Made by a program: the position numbers and the translations under genes. From Bog-473 sp963828825 (lineage in GTDB: Bacteria > Actinomycetota > Acidimicrobiia > Acidimicrobiales > RAAP-2), in contig CAWHGF010000007.1 in NCBI GenBank assembly GCA_963828825.1, forward strand, positions 186,001 through 250,000: a stretch of DNA of 64,000 bases. Direction: 5' to 3'. Below are positions 7,517 through 16,211 of the stretch, one piece after another. The stretch's first letter is position 1. Each line of letters begins with the position of its first letter. The notes beneath the pieces are model-generated. The model made no database searches. It was not told the DNA's origin and saw nothing but the letters and a program-made list of their open reading frames with translations.

Positions 7517-8851
7517 TCACTCGGCCCATGCGAGGGTGGCTGACGGTTGCGCCCGCGCCATCCCCTTGAGCGACGTCTCGCGGTGGCCGTCGAACGTGAA
7601 CTCGCCGGACCCCTGGACGAGCTGCTCCGACAAGGACGAGACGAGGATCTCGCCCGCGGCGGCTGCGTCCGCCAACCGGCTCGCCACGATCACCGTGTGC
7701 CCGAGGTAGTCGTCACCCTCGTCCACCGCGTCACCGGTGTGGATGCCGATGTGGACCGCAATGGGCTCGCCCTCGTCGGACGGGACGTGGGCGAGGAACG
7801 CCCGCTGGACGTCGATGGCACATCGGAGGGCGCGAGCCACGCCTCCGAAGGCCACCATGAAGCCGTCCCCCTGGACGCTGATCTCGCGTCCACCGTGGCG
7901 GCCGATGGCGTCGCGCACGATGCGGTGGTGCTGGCGCAGGACCTCGCGGGAGACCTGGTCGCCCAGCCGCTCGGTCATGCCGGCGTAGTCGACCATGTCG
8001 CAGAACAGGATCGTGACCGTGCCGTCGGTGGGAAGCGCGCTGTCCCCAGCGGCGGCGGCCCTGCTCCCGCGGTCCACCCGCTCTCGATCGCGCTGGTCGC
8101 GCCGTTGCTCATTGCGCTGGCCGCGCAGCTGGCGCCGGATGTCCTGGCCGAGCGCCGCCAGTTCGGCGGGATCTGCCACCGCGTCGGCCACAGCGAGTCC
8201 CGCGGCTCGCGCCGCGGCCCGGGCGAGCTGCTTGCCCGACCGGTTCGGGCGACTCTTGACGTCGATACCCCCCATGACAGCGAAGCCGCGGACCACGATC
8301 CGGGGCGAGCCCGGGACGATCGGCACGTCGCGCAGCCTCAGGTTGCGCCCGCCCATGAAGGAGAACCCCCGCAGCTCGACATCGAAACCCTCGGGCACGA
8401 TGATGTCGACCCCGCCCCAGAAGGCCACGGCGGTGATCTCGATCTCGGGCCCTTCGATCTCCGCCCTGCGCAGGTCCATGTCACACCCGCCCATGACGGC
8501 CACGGCATTCGTCTTCCCGCTGATGCGCCAGCGACCCTTGGTGCTGTGGCCGCTCATGACCGCGACGTGCCAACGCCGCTTCTTCTTGGTCGGGGTCTCC
8601 GGCAGGCGATCGCCGGGGAGGGGTGCCTGCGGCAAGTCGGCCATGACCGCAAGCAGGTCGCCCCGGGTCCGGGCCTGGAATGCCAATCCGACCCGTTCCG
8701 AGAACTCGTCGAGCGTGAGCCTGCCTTCCACCACGTGCTCCCGCAGTTGGGTCACGGTCCGGTCCCGGTCCGCGTCGGCTACGCGCTCGGTCAGCCCTCC
8801 TCCGCCCCCCTGCGGCGGGCGCTGGCTTTCAGGAACCGGCAGGTCCGCCAT
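7517..8851 (-). CDS. DUF1707 - LiaF-like - class III cyclase fusion protein
   Basis: A 444-residue three-part protein with no clear membrane segment. Residues 20-75 (ERVADADRDRTVTQLREHVV ... LAFQARTRGDLLAVMADL) are a DUF1707 domain. Residues 95-200 hold repeated beta-strand units such as AVMGGCDMDLRRAEIEG, AFWGGVDIIVPEG and AVMGGIDVKSR, typical of the LiaF/DUF2154 C-terminal fold linked to envelope stress. A charged linker follows, then a cyclase domain (ILFCDMVDYAGMTE with the first metal Asp, SVQGDGFMVAF with the second). The substrate-specifying Lys is replaced (EISVQGD) and the transition-state Asn position reads Ile (HTVIVASRL), so activity may be altered or regulatory. It is the first gene of a pair with the Rv1264-like cyclase. 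Confidence 0.85.
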   Translation of the reverse strand: MADLPVPESQRPPQGGGGGLTERVADADRDRTVTQLREHVVEGRLTLDEFSERVGLAFQARTRGDLLAVMADLPQAPLPGDRLPETPTKKKRRWHVAVMSGHSTKGRWRISGKTNAVAVMGGCDMDLRRAEIEGPEIEITAVAFWGGVDIIVPEGFDVELRGFSFMGGRNLRLRDVPIVPGSPRIVVRGFAVMGGIDVKSRPNRSGKQLARAAARAAGLAVADAVADPAELAALGQDIRRQLRGQRNEQRRDQRDRERVDRGSRAAAAGDSALPTDGTVTILFCDMVDYAGMTERLGDQVSREVLRQHHRIVRDAIGRHGGREISVQGDGFMVAFGGVARALRCAIDVQRAFLAHVPSDEGEPIAVHIGIHTGDAVDEGDDYLGHTVIVASRLADAAAAGEILVSSLSEQLVQGSGEFTFDGHRETSLKGMARAQPSATLAWAE

Positions 8852-8937
8852 ATGGACAGTTTGCCCGCTCCGCCCGCTCGCGGGTCGACCCGACGACCAG
8901 TCAGTCGGCCTCCCGGCACCCGTTAGGCTCGTCGGCC

Positions 8938-10362
8938 GTGCGAGGCATCATCAGCGTGGCGGGCTACGTGCCCTACCGCCGGCTGGCCCGGGCGGACATC
9001 GGGGCCTTCATGGGCAGTGGCGGCGGGAAGGGCAGCCGCGCCGTCGCGTCGCACGACGAGGACACCACCACCCTGGGGGTCGAAGCAGCCCGACTCGCCC
9101 TGCGCTCGGCACCGGGCCACACCCCCGAGGCACTCTGGTTCGCCACCTCGGCGCCGGCCTATCTGGACAAGACCAACGCAACTGCAATTGCCGCGGCACT
9201 GCGGCTGCCGAGCGACGTCGCTGCGTACGACTTCGGGGGCGCACTGCGGTCGGGCGCTGGCTGCCTAATTGCGGCGCTGCGAGGAACCGGGACGAACCTG
9301 GTCGTGGCCGGGGACATGCGCGACGGGCTGCCCACGAGCGCGGACGAGTCCGCCGGCGGCGATGCCGGCGCCGCCGTCCTTGTCGGGGACGGGCCGGGAG
9401 TGCTGGTCGAATTCGTCGCCGCCGCCTCGGCGACAGACGAATTCACCGACCGCTGGCGGGCGCCGGGCGACCGAACCTCCAAGCTTTGGGAGGAGCGTTT
9501 CGGTGAGAATCGCTACCTGGCTCTCGGCCAAGATGCGCTGGCCAGGGCGCTGAAGTCGGCCGGCCTGGAGGCTGGGGACGTCGGTCGGCTCGTCGTCACG
9601 GGTATGCACGGGCGTGCCGTCACGGGCCTGGTCAAGAAGTTGGGACCGGGAGAATCGGTGGTGGACGACCTGACCTCGAGCGTCGGTCAGACGGGCACGG
9701 CCCACCCGCTCCTCGTCCTCACCAGCGCCCTGGAATTGATGGCCGCCTCGGGCACTCCGGCCGGAACGACCGTCGTGGCGTTGCACCTGGCCGATGGGGC
9801 CGACGCCGTCGTCCTGCGCACGACCGAGGCGCTGGCCGGCTGGCAGCCGGTCCGCCCCGTCGCCGATCAGGTCGCGCACGGCGCACCCCTCCCCTACGCC
9901 AAGTTCCTGGCCTGGCGGGGGCAGCTCCAGCCTGAGCCCCCCCGGCGCCCCGAGCCGGCCCGGGTGTCGAGCTCGGCGGCCCATCGCAACGAACAATGGA
10001 AGTTCGGTTTCGTCGGATCGAAGGATCGCAGTTCGGGCGCAGTCCACCTCCCGCCCTCGCGTGTCTCCATGGAGGGGGGAGCGGTCGACGACATGGAGCC
10101 GGTCGCCATGGCGGACGCCACCGGCACCGTGGTCACCTCCACCATCGACCGCCTGGCGTACTCGCCGAGCCCGCCGATCGTGTTCGCCGTCGTCGACTTC
10201 GACGGGGGCGGTCGGTATCCGGTCGAGCTGACCGATGCCGACCCGGAGGAGATCGGCGCGGGCAGCCGGGTCGAGATGACGTTCCGCCGGCTGTTCAGTG
10301 CGGACGGCATCCATGACTACTTCTGGAAGGCGCGGCCGGTGCGAACGGGAGGAGGGGCCTGA
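8938..10362 (+). CDS. HMG-CoA synthase-like (KAS III fold) fused to DUF35 OB-fold domain
   Basis: A 474-residue protein. Residues 1-300 follow the thiolase/KAS III fold (RGIISVAGYVPYRRL ... TTLGVEAARLAL ... SVGQTGTAHPLLVL). Residues 345-470 are a DUF35-type OB domain (FAVVDFDGGGRYPVELT ... RVEMTFRRLF). In archaea, HMG-CoA synthase, DUF35 and a thiolase form a channelled complex; here two of these are one chain and the thiolase gene follows at a one-base overlap. The nucleophile position appears to be Leu (DFGGALRSG), not Cys. The DUF35 zinc-ribbon cysteines are also absent (FVGSKDRSSGAVHLPP). It may therefore be a scaffold or acyl-CoA carrier rather than a synthase. The start is GTG. Confidence 0.8.
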   Translation: MRGIISVAGYVPYRRLARADIGAFMGSGGGKGSRAVASHDEDTTTLGVEAARLALRSAPGHTPEALWFATSAPAYLDKTNATAIAAALRLPSDVAAYDFGGALRSGAGCLIAALRGTGTNLVVAGDMRDGLPTSADESAGGDAGAAVLVGDGPGVLVEFVAAASATDEFTDRWRAPGDRTSKLWEERFGENRYLALGQDALARALKSAGLEAGDVGRLVVTGMHGRAVTGLVKKLGPGESVVDDLTSSVGQTGTAHPLLVLTSALELMAASGTPAGTTVVALHLADGADAVVLRTTEALAGWQPVRPVADQVAHGAPLPYAKFLAWRGQLQPEPPRRPEPARVSSSAAHRNEQWKFGFVGSKDRSSGAVHLPPSRVSMEGGAVDDMEPVAMADATGTVVTSTIDRLAYSPSPPIVFAVVDFDGGGRYPVELTDADPEEIGAGSRVEMTFRRLFSADGIHDYFWKARPVRTGGGA

Positions 10363-11555
10363 TGGGCTCGCACGGTATTTACGACAAGGTCGCCATCGTC
10401 GGCATGGGCTGCACGAAATTCGCCGAGCTGTGGGACAACGGTCTCGACGACCTGATCGTCGACGCCAGCACCGAGGCCTTCGCCTCGGCCGGTGTGTCCA
10501 AGGACGACATCGACGCGTACTGGTTCGGGACAGCCCAGAGCGGCATGAGCGGCATCGCGCTGGCCCGGCCGCTGCAGCTGCACAACAAGCCGGTCACACG
10601 GGTGGAGAACTACTGCACCACCGGCTCCGAAGCGCTGCGCGGCGCCGTCTACGCCGTGGCGTCGGGGGCCTATGACGTGGCCATGGCCGTCGGCGCGGAG
10701 AAGGTGAAGGACAGCGGGTTCCAGGGTCTCAACGCCATGAACCCGCCGGGCGACGGGACGGCCCGCACCCTGACGGCGGCGGCGATGTTCTCCATGGTGG
10801 CCCCGGCCTACGGGCAGAAGTACGGGGTGGACGACGAGACCATGGCCGACGTGCTGGCCTCCATTGCGGTGAAGAACCACCACAACGGCGCCCGCAACCC
10901 GCGGGCCCAATTCCGTCGCGAAATCACCAAGGAGACCGCGCTGGGCGCTCCTCGGCTGGCCGGCACCCTCGGCGTGTTCGACTGTGCCGGTGTGGCCGAC
11001 GGTGCAGCGGCGGCCATCGTGGTGCGGGCGGAGGACGCGCTCAAATACACGGACAAGCCGATCTACATCAAGGCGCTCTCGTTGGCGGCGGGGAGCGGGT
11101 CGGGCCTCATCGATCCCGGCTACGACTACACCCACTTCCCCGAATGCGAGGCCGCCGCGGCCGACGCCTACGCGCAGGCGGGTATCACCGATCCCCGGCG
11201 GCAGCTGGCCATGGCGGAGGTGCACGACTGCTTCACACCGACCGAGCTGGTGCTGATGGAGGACCTGGGCTTCGCTGCCCGGGGGACCGCATGGAAGGAG
11301 GTCCTCGCCGGCACCTTCAACCTCGACGGCGAGCTGCCGGTCAACCCCGACGGCGGGTTGAAGTCGTTCGGACACCCGGTGGGCGCCTCCGGTCTGCGCA
11401 TGTTCTTCGAGTGCTGGCTGCAGATGCGCGGGGAGGCACCGCCGGACCGCCAGATCACCACGACGGACCGCGGCCTGGCCATGACACACAACCTCGGCGG
11501 CTACCCGGGGGAGATGGTGTCGTTCGTCTCTGTGGTCGGCTCCCGGCTCGGCTGA
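10362..11555 (+). CDS. SCPx-type thiolase / acetyl-CoA acetyltransferase-like
   Basis: A 397-residue thiolase-superfamily protein of the SCP-x/archaeal acetoacetyl-CoA thiolase branch. The nucleophilic Cys is present in ENYCTTGSEALRGA. Catalytic His positions are seen in VHDCFTPTEL and GHPVGASGLRMF. The C-terminal second Cys of classic thiolases is replaced in MTHNLGGYPG, as in archaeal thiolases and in the aldolases Ltp2/DitF. It could be a thiolase or, with its DUF35 partner, a retro-aldolase cleaving a beta-hydroxyacyl-CoA. Its ATG overlaps the stop of the upstream fusion gene by one base (TGATG), which indicates coupling and probably a complex. Confidence 0.85.
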   Translation: MGSHGIYDKVAIVGMGCTKFAELWDNGLDDLIVDASTEAFASAGVSKDDIDAYWFGTAQSGMSGIALARPLQLHNKPVTRVENYCTTGSEALRGAVYAVASGAYDVAMAVGAEKVKDSGFQGLNAMNPPGDGTARTLTAAAMFSMVAPAYGQKYGVDDETMADVLASIAVKNHHNGARNPRAQFRREITKETALGAPRLAGTLGVFDCAGVADGAAAAIVVRAEDALKYTDKPIYIKALSLAAGSGSGLIDPGYDYTHFPECEAAAADAYAQAGITDPRRQLAMAEVHDCFTPTELVLMEDLGFAARGTAWKEVLAGTFNLDGELPVNPDGGLKSFGHPVGASGLRMFFECWLQMRGEAPPDRQITTTDRGLAMTHNLGGYPGEMVSFVSVVGSRLG

Positions 11556-11556
11556 G

Positions 11557-12678
11557 TCAGTCCAACAGCTTGGCCAGCGGCGTGAACGCCATGCCGTGGG
11601 CATCGGCCACCGGCTTGTAGACGACCTGGCCGTCGGCCACGTTCACGCCTTCGGCGAGGGCAGGGTCGGTCTGCACCGCGGCCCGCCACCCCTGGTCGGC
11701 GATGCGGAGTGCGTAGGGCAACGTGGCGTTGGCTAGCGCGTGCGTCGACGTGTGCGGCACCGCGCCGGGCATGTTGGCCACGCAGTAGAAGACCGACCCG
11801 TGCACAGAGAACGTCGGGTCCGAGTGCGTCGTCGGACGAGTCGACTCGAAACAGCCACCCTGGTCGACGGAGATATCGACCAGCACCGAGCCGTGCCGCA
11901 TCCTCTCGACCAGCGCGTCCGAAACGAGGCGTGGTGCCCGCGCCCCCACCACGAGCACGGCCCCGATCACAATGTCGGCCTCGAGGCAGACCTCCTCAAT
12001 GGCATGCTCCGAGGAGGCAACGGTCTCGAGCGCGCCCCGGAAGTGGTGGTCCACTTCGCGCAAGCGGTCGAGATTGCGGTCGAGCACGAAGACCTCCGAG
12101 TGCATGCCAACGGCCATGGTGGCCGCGGCGAAGCCGGCCACGCCGGCGCCGAGGATGACAACCCGGGCAGCGCGCACCCCGGGGACACCACACACCAGGA
12201 CTCCCCTGCCGCCACCGGGCCGCATGAGGTGATGGGACCCCATGAGCGGCGCCATCCTCCCGGCGACCTCGCTCATGGGCGCCAGCAGCGGCAGAGAATT
12301 GTCCTCCTGACGCACGGTCTCGTAGGCGATCGCCACGTTGTCGGCGGCGAGGAGCGCATCGGTGCACTCGCGTGAGGCAGCGAGGTGCAAGTAGGTGAAG
12401 AGCGTCTGGCCCTGTCTGGCCCCGAGGAGCGGATATTCCTCGGCGACGGGCTCCTTCACCTTGCAGACGAGGTCGGCGGCGGCCCACACCTCCTCGGCCG
12501 TATCGAGGATCTTCGCCCCGGTCCGGACGAACTCGGCATCGGACATGGACGAGCCGTCGCCCGCGCCTTTCTGGACGTAGACCGTGTGACCGGCCGAGGT
12601 GAACTCGCGCACGCCGGCCGGCGTCAGCGCGACCCGCCACTCGTCCGCCTTCACCTCGCTGGGAACCCCGACGATCAT
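11557..12678 (-). CDS. ald: Alanine dehydrogenase
   Basis: NAD-dependent reversible oxidative deamination of L-alanine to pyruvate and ammonia. The 373-residue length is normal. Signatures: MIVGVPSEVKADEWRVALTP at the N-terminus, KVKEP (catalytic Lys region), LFTYLHLA (catalytic His), and the Rossmann segment VVILGAGVAGFAAATMA. It lies three bases after the aminoaldehyde dehydrogenase gene in the same transcript. With the divergent pyruvate-type aminotransferase it would return alanine to pyruvate. It ends two bases from the convergent thiolase gene, with no room for a conventional terminator. Confidence 0.93.
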   Translation of the reverse strand: MIVGVPSEVKADEWRVALTPAGVREFTSAGHTVYVQKGAGDGSSMSDAEFVRTGAKILDTAEEVWAAADLVCKVKEPVAEEYPLLGARQGQTLFTYLHLAASRECTDALLAADNVAIAYETVRQEDNSLPLLAPMSEVAGRMAPLMGSHHLMRPGGGRGVLVCGVPGVRAARVVILGAGVAGFAAATMAVGMHSEVFVLDRNLDRLREVDHHFRGALETVASSEHAIEEVCLEADIVIGAVLVVGARAPRLVSDALVERMRHGSVLVDISVDQGGCFESTRPTTHSDPTFSVHGSVFYCVANMPGAVPHTSTHALANATLPYALRIADQGWRAAVQTDPALAEGVNVADGQVVYKPVADAHGMAFTPLAKLLD

Positions 12679-12681
12679 CGG

Positions 12682-14109
12682 TTACTCCTCGATGTTGCTC
12701 ATCACGTGTTTGATGCGCGTGTAGTCCTCGAACCCGTAGGCCGAAAGGTCCTTGCCGTACCCTGAGCGCTTGAAGCCCCCGTGGGGCATCTCCGCCACCA
12801 GCGGGATGTGCGTGTTGATCCACACGCAGCCGAAGTCGAGGTCGCGCGCCATGCGCATGGCCCGGCCGTGGTCGCGGGTCCATACCGACGAGGCCAGGCC
12901 GTACTCCACCCCGTTGGCCCACTCGAGCGCCTCCGCCTCGTCACTGAACTCCTGCACCGTGATCACCGGTCCGAACACTTCGGACTGCACGAGCTCGTCG
13001 TCCTGGCGCAGCCCGGCGACGACCGTCGGCGCGAAGCAGTAGCCGCGTTCGCCGACAGGGGTCCCACCGGTCGCCACCGACGCGTGTGCCGGCATGCGCT
13101 CGAGGAAACCACGGACGCGCTCGAGTTGGTTGGCGTTGTTGAGCGGCCCGTAGTCGGCGTCCCCGTTGTCGGTCCCTCCGACGGTCGTGCCCTCGGCCTG
13201 CTCGACCAGTGCGGCGAGGAGCTCCTCGTGCACCCGTGGCCCGGCCAGGACACGCGTGGCGGCCGTGCAGTCCTGCCCGGCATTGAAGTAGCCGGCGCCG
13301 GCGATGCCCTCGGCCGCCCCAGCCGGGTCCGCGTCGTCGAACACGATGACGGGTGCCTTGCCGCCCAGTTCCAGGTGGACCCGCTTGAGGGTGGGTGCGG
13401 CTGCCGCTGCGACCTCCATCCCTGCCCGCACCGAGCCCGTGACCGAGACCATGGCCGGCGTGTCGTGCACCACCAGCGCCCGGCCCGTGTCGCGGTCACC
13501 ACACACGACGTTGAAGACACCGGGCGGGAGGTGCTCGGCCATGATCTGTGCCATGAGCAACGCGGTGACCGGGGTCGTGTCCGACGGCTTGAGCACCATG
13601 GTGTTCCCGGCCGCCAACGCCGGGGCGAACTTCCACACCGCCATCATCATGGGGTAGTTCCAGGGCGTGACGGCACCGCAGACGCCGACCGGCTCGCGTC
13701 GCACGAACGACGTGTGCCCGGCCATGTACTCCGCCGCGGCGAGCCCCTCGAGGTTGCGAGCGGCGCCGGCGAAGAAGCGGATCTGGTCGACCATCGGCGG
13801 GATCTCTTCGTCCATGGTCAGCTGGAACGGCTTGCCCGTGTTCTCGGACTCGGCCCGGACCAGGTCCTCGGCCCGGGCCTCGAGGGCGTCAGCGATTCGG
13901 ATGAGCGCCAGGCTGCGCTCGGAGGGAGTGGTGCGCCGCCAGGAGGTGAAGGCGTCCGCCGCCACCCCGAGCGCGTGGTCGATGTCGGCCGCCCCGGAGA
14001 CGGGCGCCTCGGCGAACGGCTCGCCGGTACTGGGGTCGACCAGGGGTGCGGTGGACCCGTCCTGAGCGTCCCGGTAGACGCCGCCGACGAAGTTCTGCAG
14101 TTTGCGCAT
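12682..14109 (-). CDS. Aldehyde dehydrogenase, gamma-aminobutyraldehyde type
   Basis: A 475-residue NAD(P)-dependent aldehyde dehydrogenase. Active-site elements are all visible: TPWNYPMMM (oxyanion Asn), HLELGGKAPVIVFDDAD (general-base Glu) and FNAGQDCTAATRVL (nucleophile Cys). The C-terminal pattern GCVWINTHIPLVAEMPHGGFKRSGYGKDLS resembles PatD-type aminobutyraldehyde dehydrogenases. It lies next to a diamine-type aminotransferase and alanine dehydrogenase, which suggests conversion of 4-aminobutyraldehyde to GABA, or of 3-aminopropanal to beta-alanine. It is transcribed divergently from the Lrp-type regulator. Confidence 0.88.
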   Translation of the reverse strand: MRKLQNFVGGVYRDAQDGSTAPLVDPSTGEPFAEAPVSGAADIDHALGVAADAFTSWRRTTPSERSLALIRIADALEARAEDLVRAESENTGKPFQLTMDEEIPPMVDQIRFFAGAARNLEGLAAAEYMAGHTSFVRREPVGVCGAVTPWNYPMMMAVWKFAPALAAGNTMVLKPSDTTPVTALLMAQIMAEHLPPGVFNVVCGDRDTGRALVVHDTPAMVSVTGSVRAGMEVAAAAAPTLKRVHLELGGKAPVIVFDDADPAGAAEGIAGAGYFNAGQDCTAATRVLAGPRVHEELLAALVEQAEGTTVGGTDNGDADYGPLNNANQLERVRGFLERMPAHASVATGGTPVGERGYCFAPTVVAGLRQDDELVQSEVFGPVITVQEFSDEAEALEWANGVEYGLASSVWTRDHGRAMRMARDLDFGCVWINTHIPLVAEMPHGGFKRSGYGKDLSAYGFEDYTRIKHVMSNIEE

Positions 14110-14197
14110 GCGGCTCCTTTGCTCCCTGGCCGTTGACTACAGGATCACAGAACATCACGCTACCGACAAGCGTTTCCGCAAGATCCGGACCGCAATG

Positions 14198-14243
14198 TGA
14201 CGAATTCTGCTTGACTGGGCCACCGAAGATGACACAATTCTGC
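14198..14243 (+). promoter_or_regulatory. Direct repeat AATTCTGC in divergent promoter region
   Basis: TGACGAATTCTGC at 14198-14210 and TGACACAATTCTGC at 14230-14243 are two near-identical units. The AATTCTGC cores are 33 bp apart, three helical turns, in the intergenic region between the aldehyde dehydrogenase and the Lrp/AsnC regulator. Helically phased sites in the promoter of an Lrp-type gene are what autoregulation by an Lrp octamer would use. Confidence 0.5.
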
Positions 14244-14290
14244 AGATCGGGGTTCTTACTCCGCAACGGGCGAACGAAGCGAGGTATGAC

Positions 14291-14803
14291 ATGACCGGCG
14301 GCGATGAGTCGGTGGAGACGGGCATGCAGAGCGACCCGGCGCAGGCGGCAACGAGCACCCTGCTCGACGCGCCCAACCGGGCGATCATCGAGGCGCTGCA
14401 GCGCGACGGGCGCCAGCCCTACGGGGCGATCGCCGAGGAGGTCGGGCTGTCCGAGGCGGCCGTGCGCCGGCGCGTCCAGCGCCTGCGGGAGTCGGGAATC
14501 ATGCAGATCGTGGCGGTCACCGACCCGCTGCAGCTGGGCTTCACCCGTCAGGCCATGATCGGGATCTCGGTGGAGGGGGATGTGCGCGGGGTGGCCGAGA
14601 AGCTCTCGGGCATGCACGAGGTCGACTACGTCGTGATGTGCGCGGGCTCCTTCGACATCTTGGTCGAGATCGTCTGTGAGGACGACGAGCGTCTGCTGCA
14701 GGTCCTCAACGACTCCGTGCGCTCCATCCCGGGGGTGCGCTCCACGGAGACGTTCCTCTACCTGAAGTTGGCCAAGCAGACCTACACCTGGGGCACGCGA
14801 TGA
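14291..14803 (+). CDS. Lrp/AsnC family transcriptional regulator
   Basis: A 170-residue protein with a 25-residue N-terminal extension, an AsnC-type winged helix (LLDAPNRAIIEALQRDGRQP, then IAEEVGLSEAAVRRRVQRL) and an effector-binding RAM domain (VEGDVRGVAEKLSGMHEVDYVV ... GSFDILVEIVCEDDERLL). It probably senses an amino acid or amine and controls the divergent dehydrogenase pair and the downstream aminotransferase operon. The close repeats at 14198-14243 are candidate binding sites. The aminotransferase gene follows after 28 bases. Confidence 0.9.
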   Translation: MTGGDESVETGMQSDPAQAATSTLLDAPNRAIIEALQRDGRQPYGAIAEEVGLSEAAVRRRVQRLRESGIMQIVAVTDPLQLGFTRQAMIGISVEGDVRGVAEKLSGMHEVDYVVMCAGSFDILVEIVCEDDERLLQVLNDSVRSIPGVRSTETFLYLKLAKQTYTWGTR

Positions 14804-14831
14804 GCGGCCCAACCCCCAACGCGGAGGAACA

Positions 14832-16211
14832 ATGAGCACCACCAGTCCGGAAAATTCCAATCTGAGTGATCAGGCGCGGCGCAATCTGTGGATGCACTTC
14901 AGTCGAATGGGCTCCTACGATGACCACGAGGTGCCCGTGATCGTGCGCGGCGAGGGCGCGTACGTCTGGGACCAGCACGGCAAGCGTTATCTCGACGGCC
15001 TGGCGGGGTTGTTCACGTCACAGCTCGGCCACGGCCGGACCGAGCTCGCCGAGGCCGGCGCCAAGCAGGCGGGAACGCTCGCCTACTTCCCGCTGTGGAC
15101 CTACGCCCACCCCCGCGCCATTGAGCTGGCCGAGCGGGTGGCGAGCTACGCCCCCGGGGACCTCAACCGCGTCTTCTTCACCACCGGCGGCTCCGAGGCG
15201 GTGGAGTCGGCCTGGAAGCTGGCCCGCCAGTACTTCCGCATGCAGGGGCAGCCCCAGCGGACGAAGGTCATCAGCCGCTACATCGCGTACCACGGCACGT
15301 CGATGGGCGCGCTCTCCATCACCGGCATCCCCGAACTGCGCACGCCCTTCGAGCCCCTGGTGCCCGGTGCGATCAAGGTGCCCAACACGAACTTCTACCG
15401 GGCTGAGATATTCGCCGACGACGAGGTCGCCTTCGGCCGGTGGGCGGCTGACGAGATCGACCGGGCCATCGAACGGGAGGGGCCCGACACGGTGGCGGCG
15501 GTATTCCTCGAGCCGGTGCAAAACGCCGGCGGGTGCTTCCCTCCGCCTCCGGGCTACTTCGAGCGGGTGCGCGAGATCTGCGACCGCCACGGAGTGCTCC
15601 TGGTCTCCGACGAGGTCATCTGCGCGTTCGGGCGCCTCGGCCACTGGTTCGGTGCGTTGCGCTACGACTACCAGCCCGACATCATCACCGTGGCCAAGGG
15701 CCTGACCTCGGGCTACGCGCCCCTCGGGGCAATGATCGCCTCGGACCGCCTGATGGAGCCGTTCCTCAGGCCCGGGGCGTCCTTCCTGCACGGGTTCACC
15801 TTCGCCGGGCACCCGGTCAGTTGCGCGGTGGCACTGGCCAACCTGGACGTCTTCGAGGGCGAGCAGATCCTGCAGCACGTGCAGTCGACGGAGGCCTCGT
15901 TCCGCAGCGCGCTCGACGGCCTCTCCGATCTGCCCATCGTCGGCAACGTGCGCGGTGCCGGCTTCTTCTACGGGATTGAGCTCGTGAAGGACAAGGAGAC
16001 ACGCCTTTCCTTCGACGACGTCGAGTCTGAACGCCTCCTGCGCGGCTTTCTCTCTGGCGCGTTGTTCGAGGCGGGGCTGATCTGCCGCGCCGACGACCGT
16101 GGCGATCCCGTCGTGCAGCTGTCCCCGCCACTCATCTGCGGCCAGGAGGAGATCGACTTCATCGCCTCCACACTGCGCGAGGTGCTCGCCGAGGCGTGGC
16201 GCCGGCTGTAG
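14832..16211 (+). CDS. Class III aminotransferase (diamine / omega-amino acid:pyruvate type)
   Basis: A 459-residue PLP enzyme. The Schiff-base Lys lies in ITVAKGLTSGYAPLGAMI. The PLP phosphate region is FFTTGGSEAVESAWKLARQYF, and LLVSDEVICAFGRLGHWFG is the Asp-bearing pyridine-nitrogen segment. Overall it resembles putrescine or beta-alanine:pyruvate aminotransferases (SpuC-like). The start ATG follows a GGAGG site at five bases. Pyruvate as amino acceptor is an inference from the adjacent alanine dehydrogenase. Its 3' end overlaps the next gene by 16 bases. Confidence 0.9.
   Translation: MSTTSPENSNLSDQARRNLWMHFSRMGSYDDHEVPVIVRGEGAYVWDQHGKRYLDGLAGLFTSQLGHGRTELAEAGAKQAGTLAYFPLWTYAHPRAIELAERVASYAPGDLNRVFFTTGGSEAVESAWKLARQYFRMQGQPQRTKVISRYIAYHGTSMGALSITGIPELRTPFEPLVPGAIKVPNTNFYRAEIFADDEVAFGRWAADEIDRAIEREGPDTVAAVFLEPVQNAGGCFPPPPGYFERVREICDRHGVLLVSDEVICAFGRLGHWFGALRYDYQPDIITVAKGLTSGYAPLGAMIASDRLMEPFLRPGASFLHGFTFAGHPVSCAVALANLDVFEGEQILQHVQSTEASFRSALDGLSDLPIVGNVRGAGFFYGIELVKDKETRLSFDDVESERLLRGFLSGALFEAGLICRADDRGDPVVQLSPPLICGQEEIDFIASTLREVLAEAWRRL

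Noticed and set aside
12781..14136. A 451-codon plus-strand frame opposite the aldehyde dehydrogenase
   Set aside because: The minus strand carries every catalytic motif of an aldehyde dehydrogenase; the plus frame has none.
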